From Candidatus Margulisiibacteriota bacterium (lineage in GTDB: Bacteria; Margulisbacteria; Termititenacia; Termititenacales; Termititenacaceae): a stretch of DNA of 18,216 nucleotides. Positions 14,154 through 18,216 of the stretch are shown here, in pieces; position 1 is the first letter of the stretch, and every line of letters begins with the position of its first letter. The notes under the pieces are model-generated. The model was not told where the DNA came from. It saw only the letters and a program-made list of their open reading frames with translations, and searched no databases. Made by a program: the position numbers and the translations under genes. The stretch covers positions 1 to 18,216 of the forward strand of contig JAIRZV010000060.1 of the NCBI GenBank assembly GCA_031267055.1. The letters are read 5' to 3'.

Positions 14154-15287
14154 TTAATTTTTCCAAACATTCAGCGTTTTGGCCTCCACCCGTCCGTCTA
14201 CCAAACGAATATTGAGCAAATCGCCTTTTTTTATTTTTTGGCATACCGCCGGCCGGTCGTCTTTTTCCACCAGCGCAAAACCGCGCTTCAGGATCTGCAG
14301 CGGATTGAGATCGTCCAGCCGATCGGCCAGATAACGGCAATTTTCTTTGGCCTTTTCTAAAATCCTTTGCAACAATTCGTCCAACCTCTGCCCGCCATAA
14401 TCCAGCTCTTGATACTGATCGGCCAGCAAACGTTCCAAACCTCTCTGCAAAAAATCCGCTAGATCGTCGATTTTTTGCCGCAATTCTATTTTGTCCGGCA
14501 CGATTAACTCCGCCGCGACCGACGGCGTGGCCGCGCGCAAATCCGCCGCAAAATCCGTGATCGTAAAATCCACTTCGTGTCCGACCGCGCTGACCGTCGG
14601 CAGCAGACAAGCCGCGACCGCCCGCGCCGTTTCTTCGGCATTGAAAGCCTGCAAATCCTCCAGCGAGCCGCCGCCGCGCGCCAGCACGATCACATCGTAA
14701 TCGCCGACTTCCTGTGCGAGATTGAGATTTTCCACAATGCTCGGCACGGCCGAGTCACCCTGCACCAGCGTCGGATACAAATGAATTTCTAAATTTGGAT
14801 CGCGACGTTTGGCGACCGTGATAATGTCGTGTATCGCCGCGCCTTCCGGCGCTGCCAGCACAGCGATTTTCCGCGGATAGGGCGGAATTGGTTTTTTGCG
14901 TTCCGGCGCAAAAAGTCCTGCTTTGGCCAATTTTTCTTTCAACATTTCAAAAGCGCGCGCCAGATCGCCCAAACCTGCCGGCTCCAAAAAATAAACCTGC
15001 AAACTATAGGAACCGCGTTTATTGAAAATCGCCAGCTTACCGCGCGCCTGCGCCAGATCACCGTCCTGCGGCGCGTATTTGAGCCGCGCGGCAAAATTCG
15101 CAAAAACCACGCAGGACACCTGCGCGGACGCGTCTTTCAGCGTGAAATACCAATGGCCGCCGGTTGTGCTTTTTTTGAAATTGGAAATTTCCCCCTCGAC
15201 GACCAAATTGTTGAGCACAATATCCGTGTCAACCAAATCTTTGAGATAATCGTTTAGCGCGGAAACGGTCAGGGCTTTTTCCAGCAT
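14154..15287 (-). CDS. xseA: Exodeoxyribonuclease VII large subunit
   Basis: A 377-residue catalytic subunit of exonuclease VII. The N-terminal OB-fold (about residues 8-105) contains VVEGEISNFKKSTTGGHWYF and FNKRGSYSLQVYFLEPAG. Next is the nuclease domain with PRKIAVLAAPEGAAIHDI and VIVLARGGGSLEDLQAFN (about 198-215), then PTVSAVGHEVDFTITDFAAD and RAATPSVAAELIVPD. A helical arm follows, then the terminal DDLNPLQILKRGFALV. It is shorter than E. coli XseA (about 450) mainly in the coiled arm. The ATG at 15287 has TATAAT 6 nt upstream and no Shine-Dalgarno. xseB, normally just downstream, is displaced by the AT-rich island. Confidence 0.96.
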   Translation of the reverse strand: MLEKALTVSALNDYLKDLVDTDIVLNNLVVEGEISNFKKSTTGGHWYFTLKDASAQVSCVVFANFAARLKYAPQDGDLAQARGKLAIFNKRGSYSLQVYFLEPAGLGDLARAFEMLKEKLAKAGLFAPERKKPIPPYPRKIAVLAAPEGAAIHDIITVAKRRDPNLEIHLYPTLVQGDSAVPSIVENLNLAQEVGDYDVIVLARGGGSLEDLQAFNAEETARAVAACLLPTVSAVGHEVDFTITDFAADLRAATPSVAAELIVPDKIELRQKIDDLADFLQRGLERLLADQYQELDYGGQRLDELLQRILEKAKENCRYLADRLDDLNPLQILKRGFALVEKDDRPAVCQKIKKGDLLNIRLVDGRVEAKTLNVWKN

Positions 15288-15293
15288 GGGCGG

Positions 15294-15302
15294 ATTATAA
15301 CA
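15294..15302 (-). promoter_or_regulatory. Extended -10 element directly before xseA
   Basis: On the minus strand TGTTATAAT (15302-15294) is a perfect extended -10, followed by CCGCCC and the ATG at 15287. The distance and form are the same as at xseB. Confidence 0.6.
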
Positions 15303-15324
15303 TCAATAGAACACTCAACGGAGT

Positions 15325-15666
15325 TTACAGCTTCTCGATCTGCGCGACAGTTTCTTTGAGTATATTCAGGACGGCTTTTCTATTCCCCGGTTTGAGGCGG
15401 GACAACGTGTTTATCACTAAATCAACATAACTGTCTTTGACATCTGTGCGGCGGCGGGATGGCAAGAAAGACTCCGGTGTCACACCCAGAGCCGAAGCGA
15501 TATTGTGCAGCATTTTTATGGTCGGATTGCGCTGGCCACGCTCGACCTGGGATAAATAATTAATGCCTGCATTGATACTGTATGCGACTTCCTCTATGGA
15601 AAGCTTTTTGCTTTTGCGGATAGCGCGTATTTTTTCGCCAATATGAGCCAGCAAAATGTCCGCCAT
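15325..15666 (-). CDS. XRE-family helix-turn-helix regulator
   Basis: A 113-residue regulator. Residues 8-62 form an HTH_3/Cro-CI domain: IGEKIRAIRKSKKLSIEEVA, then INYLSQVERGQRNPTIKMLHN and IASALGVTPESFL. The remaining 50 residues are charged and helical, and could mediate dimerisation. Start ATG 15666 has a GAGGTG-type Shine-Dalgarno 7 nt upstream. It is transcribed away from the tail-collar gene, with about 120 bp between the two starts. A phage-type repressor controlling both itself and that gene is the natural inference. It ends 25 nt before the xseA promoter element, so it may also read through into xseA. Confidence 0.88.
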   Translation of the reverse strand: MADILLAHIGEKIRAIRKSKKLSIEEVAYSINAGINYLSQVERGQRNPTIKMLHNIASALGVTPESFLPSRRRTDVKDSYVDLVINTLSRLKPGNRKAVLNILKETVAQIEKL

Positions 15667-15720
15667 AAATACACCTCTTCGTAAATTTTCTTATGGATTA
15701 AATTTCTCTGCCATGCGCTA

Positions 15721-15749
15721 TTGTTATTATCACTAAAGGGTGATATACT
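15721..15749 (+). promoter_or_regulatory. Promoter of the tail-collar gene
   Basis: TTGTTA (15721-15726), a 17-bp spacer ending in TGA, then TATACT (15744-15749): an extended -10 promoter with ideal spacing. Unlike the core genes it yields a leader of about 30 nt with a purine-rich ribosome-binding site (GAGGGAAGGGG). The divergent regulator gene lies 55 bp to the left. Confidence 0.65.
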
Positions 15750-15787
15750 ATAGGGGTAAATAAAAAAGAGGGAAGGGGTTGTTACTT

Positions 15788-16426
15788 ATGGCAAACAATT
15801 ACACAGACAAATTTGAGGGAACGCCGTATTTTATTAAAAAAGGCGAACAGCTTTCGGCGGCAGGCATGACCGCGGCGCTAAATACCAAAGAAAATGTGGC
15901 CAATAAAAAGGACACTGTGAATAATGATTCTACAGAATATCCTTCATCGAAAGCGGTCTATGATAAATTGAGCACATTGAGCTTTTTCCCGCGAGGCACG
16001 ATACTGCCCTTTAGCTCCACCGCTTGGGACGAGGCCAGCGCGGATTTCAAAAAGATCTGGAAAATTTGCGACGGTCAAAACGGCGTAATCAATCTGGTCG
16101 GCAGATTTATACGCGGCGGCGCTTACGCTAATTATGGCGCTACCGGCGGTACGGATGTAGCGCAGGTGCCAAAACATAGTCACACATTTAAAGGAAACAA
16201 TAGTAGTGGTTCTATCCAGAATTTCAATGAGTCATTTAGAAATCCGACCGGCGTATTTTCGGTAGGAAGCGGATGGTGCAATACTGTGAATAATGGGAAT
16301 GCAGAAAGGGGATGTGTCTTACTTTTTTCCATGACACCAACCGGCGCTATTAGCGAAGAAGGCGTCGCATCCGCCGACAATCGTCCGGCATTTACGACGC
16401 TAATCTTTATCCAAAAAGTAGGTTAA
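15788..16426 (+). CDS. Phage tail collar/tail-fibre-like protein, isolated copy
   Basis: A 212-residue protein. The N-terminal part has NNDSTEYPSSKAVYDKLSTL (about 40-60), a segment typical of phage tail-fibre linkers. A tail-collar-type domain follows: PRGTILPFSSTAWDEA, WKICDGQNGVINLVGRFIRG, and PKHSHTF. The ending NRPAFTTLIFIQKVG is the usual C-terminus of such fibre proteins (NRPxYxxLxFIxK). No capsid, baseplate, lysis or integrase gene accompanies it. ATG 15788 was chosen over TTG 15779 because GGGG/AAGGGG lies about 9 nt upstream of the ATG. About nt 16180-16325, encoding the Ser/Asn/Gly-rich part after HSHTF, is visibly more AT-rich than the ends, as expected for an exchanged receptor-binding segment. 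The role could be a prophage remnant or a domesticated binding protein. Confidence 0.82.
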   Translation: MANNYTDKFEGTPYFIKKGEQLSAAGMTAALNTKENVANKKDTVNNDSTEYPSSKAVYDKLSTLSFFPRGTILPFSSTAWDEASADFKKIWKICDGQNGVINLVGRFIRGGAYANYGATGGTDVAQVPKHSHTFKGNNSSGSIQNFNESFRNPTGVFSVGSGWCNTVNNGNAERGCVLLFSMTPTGAISEEGVASADNRPAFTTLIFIQKVG

Positions 16427-16442
16427 ATTATACCGCCGCGCC

Positions 16443-16471
16443 TCGACAGCCGGAAGCGCGCGGTCTAAAAT
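16443..16471 (+). promoter_or_regulatory. Promoter of the methyltransferase gene, leaderless type
   Basis: TCGACA (16443-16448), a 17-bp spacer, TAAAAT (16466-16471), then cttagcc and the ATG at 16479. Both hexamers match consensus at 5/6 with ideal spacing, so this is the best-supported example of a -10 placed 6-8 nt before a start codon in the window. Confidence 0.7.
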
Positions 16472-16478
16472 CTTAGCC

Positions 16479-17192
16479 ATGAGCAACGAAAATTATCTTG
16501 CGCCCGGCGGCAAAGAGTACACGCTGACAGCTGGCCAGCTGGCCGGTTTGAATAAACATTCCAAAATTTTGGACATCGCCTGCGGACACGGCGCGGCCTC
16601 GCTCAATCTCGTCAAGAAATTCGGCTGTCAGGCCGCCGCCGTGGACATCGAAGAAAGTTTCGTCAAAGCCGGCCAGGCCGCCGCGGTCCGCGAAAAAATA
16701 AACAGCCGGATAAAATTCATCGCCGGTGATTTCAATAAACAAAAATTTGCCGCCAATTCTTTTGACATGATCATCGCGGAAGGCGGCGCGCTTTCCTATA
16801 TCGGCCGCGACTCCGGACTGAAACGCGCGCGCTCCCTGCTCAAAAAGAACGGCTATATTGAGATTTCCGATCTCATTCTGCGTGGCAAACGTTTGAGCCG
16901 CGAAGTCAAGGATATTTTTTTAAGCGGCCTCAGCGATCTCGATCTGGAAACAGAAGAAAGCTATCGCACATTGCTCAAAGTCAACGGCTTTGAAATAATT
17001 TTCTGCTCTTATATCGCGCGGCAGTACTGGGAAATGTATTACGAAAACATTAAGCAAAATTTGAAAAACCGTAAAGGTTTCTTTTCCGCCAAAAACGTCC
17101 GCGACTCGCTCAATAAAGAAATGAGTTTTTTTTACAAGCGCAAAGATTTAGACCAGATCGGCTATTTATTCATCGTCGCTAAAAAACGCTAA
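16479..17192 (+). CDS. Class I SAM-dependent methyltransferase
   Basis: A 237-residue protein with a Rossmann-type methyltransferase fold. Motif I is ILDIACGHGAASLNLVKKFG (about residues 31-50), the acidic ribose-binding position is AAVDIEESFV (D at about 57), followed by FIAGDFNKQKFAANSFDMII (about 83-102) and the post-III segment LLKKNGYIEISDLIL. It resembles the Methyltransf_11/25 group acting on small molecules or quinones, but no substrate can be assigned. The last 75 residues (YWEMYYENIKQNLKNRKGFF onward) are a helical extension. There is no Shine-Dalgarno; a near-consensus promoter ends 7 nt before the ATG. Its stop overlaps that of convergent brnA by 2-3 bases. Confidence 0.88.
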   Translation: MSNENYLAPGGKEYTLTAGQLAGLNKHSKILDIACGHGAASLNLVKKFGCQAAAVDIEESFVKAGQAAAVREKINSRIKFIAGDFNKQKFAANSFDMIIAEGGALSYIGRDSGLKRARSLLKKNGYIEISDLILRGKRLSREVKDIFLSGLSDLDLETEESYRTLLKVNGFEIIFCSYIARQYWEMYYENIKQNLKNRKGFFSAKNVRDSLNKEMSFFYKRKDLDQIGYLFIVAKKR

Positions 17193-17203
17193 AGCGCTTT
17201 TTT
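17181..17203. terminator. Possible bidirectional terminator between methyltransferase and brnA
   Basis: Six As, then a short hairpin CGCT-aa-AGCG (17187-17196), then C and six Ts (17198-17203). Symmetric A- and T-tracts flank the stem, so it could stop transcripts from both convergent genes. The stem is only 4 bp, so efficiency is doubtful. Confidence 0.45.
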
Positions 17204-17506
17204 CAAAAGCAACGGATCCCGCACTGCCAAATCCAGCAATCTGCTCATAATACCGGTCCAGCCTTTGCCCAGTGTTTTGCCGATCTGCACTGTTTCCGGA
17301 GATACGCGCAAAGACAGCACGGATTTCTTGCGGAGCGCGTCTCTTTTTCTGGCCAGCTCGGCAAACTCCGCCAATTCCTCATCGGTCAGCTCCGGACAAT
17401 CCTCATCAAAAACGATGGGGTGTTTTGCCGCTTCACGGATTTCCATAAGTTGCTTTTTCGTCGGCCTGTCACCAGGTCTTAATACCGAAAATACCATTTT
17501 GTCCAT
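17189..17506 (-). CDS. brnA: BrnA-type antitoxin (DUF4415)
   Basis: A 105-residue antitoxin and autorepressor. The N-terminal 55 residues are acidic and would wrap the toxin (DEDCPELTDEELAEFAELAR). The C-terminal part is a ribbon-helix-helix with KSVLSLRVSPETVQIGKTLG and KGWTGIMSRLLDLAV, the GxGWxxRxNxxLR-like region of BrnA in a variant form. Start ATG 17506 has AGGAG 8 nt upstream and overlaps the brnT end by 38 bp; a second ATG three codons on is possible. It is the downstream gene of the pair, as usual for BrnTA. Operon repression through the promoter repeats upstream of brnT is inferred. Confidence 0.87.
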   Translation of the reverse strand: MDKMVFSVLRPGDRPTKKQLMEIREAAKHPIVFDEDCPELTDEELAEFAELARKRDALRKKSVLSLRVSPETVQIGKTLGKGWTGIMSRLLDLAVRDPLLLKKAL

Positions 17507-17774
17507 CGTAAATACTCCTCTCTTTTTTCGTAGCTAATCTGGCTGAAATAATCCGCACTTGTTTTCCTCGTTCCGTATAAATAACCAGCAATACTCTCCC
17601 AACCCTACCCAAAACTCTCCATCTAATTTCATTGATACTATGCTCAACATCATATTTTTTTAGCTTATATGGATCAGCAAAAACAAGTTTGGCTTTTTCA
17701 AAATCGATCCTGTGCTTCCGAATATTTTCCCTTTCTTTACTTTCAGACCATTCAAAAGACTTACCAAATATCAT
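17469..17774 (-). CDS. brnT: BrnT-type ribonuclease toxin (DUF497)
   Basis: A 101-residue RelE-fold RNase toxin of the BrnT family, expected to cut mRNA in the cytoplasm when not bound by BrnA. Family signatures are FEWSESKERENIRKHRIDFE (about 8-27), AKLVFADPYKL, RWRVLGRVGRVLLVIYTERG and the C-terminal RIISARLATKKERSIYDG (about 73-90), which holds the conserved R, S, R and E/Y residues. Length is typical (90-100). The start at ATG 17774 has only a weak AAGGA 11 nt upstream; a nearer ATG at about 17781 is out of frame. The frame is intact, unlike the toxin remnant at 12894-13013, so this locus appears functional. Confidence 0.88.
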   Translation of the reverse strand: MIFGKSFEWSESKERENIRKHRIDFEKAKLVFADPYKLKKYDVEHSINEIRWRVLGRVGRVLLVIYTERGKQVRIISARLATKKERSIYDGQNGIFGIKTW

Positions 17775-17787
17775 ACAACATATATTC

Positions 17788-17819
17788 CTTTTTGTATACT
17801 TTTTGTATTGCTATAATTC
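17788..17819 (-). promoter_or_regulatory. brnTA promoter region with tandem 11-bp repeats
   Basis: On the minus strand ATACAAAAAG occurs twice with an 11-bp period (17808-17799 and 17797-17788). A plausible promoter TTGAAT, 17-bp spacer, TATACA overlaps them, with the -10 inside the second repeat. The repeats are good candidates for the BrnA operator, being one helical turn apart. Promoter hexamers are only 4/6 matches each. Confidence 0.45.
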
Positions 17820-18216
17820 AAACAACAGCGACACTCTTTGCTGCAAGCCCAATTCAGCGTGCATGGTTTGCGCATAGTCGATAGTCAAAGCGTAATAACG
17901 CAAACCCAAGCCGTAAGTCAGGCCGTCGTCCCAGCCCAAACGCAGAGCCAGCCAGTCCAAAGCGTATTCCACGCCGGAGCGGAAAAACAAACTTTGCTCT
18001 TCCTGCCAGACACAGTCCAGACTGGCCAGCAGAGGATGCCCCCAAATTTTTCGCTGTGCGGCCAGACCGGAATTTAGGCCCAGCGGCATCGTGTCATAAT
18101 GTCCGGTGCTCCAGCTGACTTTTGTCCGCAAAAGATTGCGCAGGCTCGCGCCGGTAAAAAACTGATTGCCTTTCCAGCTCGGCAGTTGCCAGCGCCAGCC
18201 CAGATCCAGACCGGTC
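17811..18216 (-). CDS. Outer-membrane beta-barrel-type protein, C-terminal part
   Basis: The C-terminal 134 residues of a protein whose start lies beyond the right edge. Alternating hydrophobic/polar strands with Gly/Trp/Tyr-rich turns (FFTGASLRNLL, FRSGVEYALDWLALRLGWDD, GLTYGLGLRYYALTIDYA) end in GLQQRVSLLFEL. A terminal strand closing on a bulky hydrophobic residue is the Bam-recognised signal of outer-membrane barrels. The repeated pattern, including a surface strand with LRLGWDDGLTYGLGL, resembles PorV/UPF0164-type FadL-like barrels found in several diderm phyla, a comparison made from memory. The frame is open across the edge, so an internal TTG at 18131 is not its start. It is the main direct sign that the organism has an outer membrane. 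Confidence 0.8.
   Translation of the reverse strand, partial: TGLDLGWRWQLPSWKGNQFFTGASLRNLLRTKVSWSTGHYDTMPLGLNSGLAAQRKIWGHPLLASLDCVWQEEQSLFFRSGVEYALDWLALRLGWDDGLTYGLGLRYYALTIDYAQTMHAELGLQQRVSLLFEL

Noticed and set aside
14110..14610. Minus-strand 166-residue frame overlapping xseA
   Set aside because: Low-complexity Arg/Gly-rich shadow in another phase of xseA.
15779..16426. Diversity-generating retroelement target
   Set aside because: No reverse transcriptase, template repeat or accessory gene is in the window; the variable-looking part is central rather than at the C-terminus.
1..18216. CRISPR arrays, insertion sequences, tRNA and rRNA genes
   Set aside because: No regularly spaced repeats, transposase frames or recognisable tRNA/rRNA sequence were seen on reading both strands.

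Overview
The window looks like a chromosomal segment of a diderm (outer-membrane-bearing) bacterium of roughly balanced base composition. It encodes a DXP-pathway isoprenoid gene set, bacterial IleRS, two lipoproteins, and the C-terminus of a beta-barrel-like protein ending in an aromatic/hydrophobic outer-membrane signal. No rRNA, tRNA or CRISPR array was recognised. The mix of genes would fit a deep-branching diderm lineage such as Margulisbacteria or Elusimicrobiota, but that placement is a low-confidence guess from gene content and style, not a phylogeny.

Layout. (1) 1-1208, minus strand: accB (biotin carboxyl carrier) followed at 3 nt by recJ, cut by the window edge. (2) 1275-4520, plus strand: a zinc-type ABC uptake operon, comprising a His/Cys-rich two-helix membrane protein, a substrate-binding lipoprotein, an ATPase, and a permease carrying an unusual soluble C-terminal domain. 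The promoters of (1) and (2) diverge and share their -35 bases. (3) 4635-8007, plus strand: ileS and a small lipoprotein. (4) 12584-7997, minus strand: xseB-ispA-DUF212-dxs-folC, tightly packed with overlapping or abutting genes. (5) 12602-14153: an AT-rich accessory island with an orphan CopG-like antitoxin, the wreck of its BrnT-like toxin, and two unknown ORFs with a clear terminator. The island separates xseB from xseA (14154-15287), genes usually adjacent. (6) 15325-17774: a small XRE regulator divergent from a lone phage tail-collar-type gene, a methyltransferase, and an intact BrnT/BrnA toxin-antitoxin pair. (7) 17811-18216: the end of an outer-membrane-type protein.

The clearest cross-cutting pattern is in gene starts. 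The first genes of most core transcription units (accB, the zinc operon, ileS, xseB, xseA, the methyltransferase) have no Shine-Dalgarno sequence. Instead a -10-like hexamer lies 6-7 nt before the start codon, the geometry of leaderless mRNAs. Genes in accessory units and inside operons mostly carry good Shine-Dalgarno sequences.

Other notable points: a hairpin that hides the ribosome-binding site of the zinc-binding protein just after the upstream stop codon; palindromic repeat-like sequences read in frame inside ileS and folC; and a toxin-antitoxin locus whose promoter and operator look intact while the toxin is destroyed.
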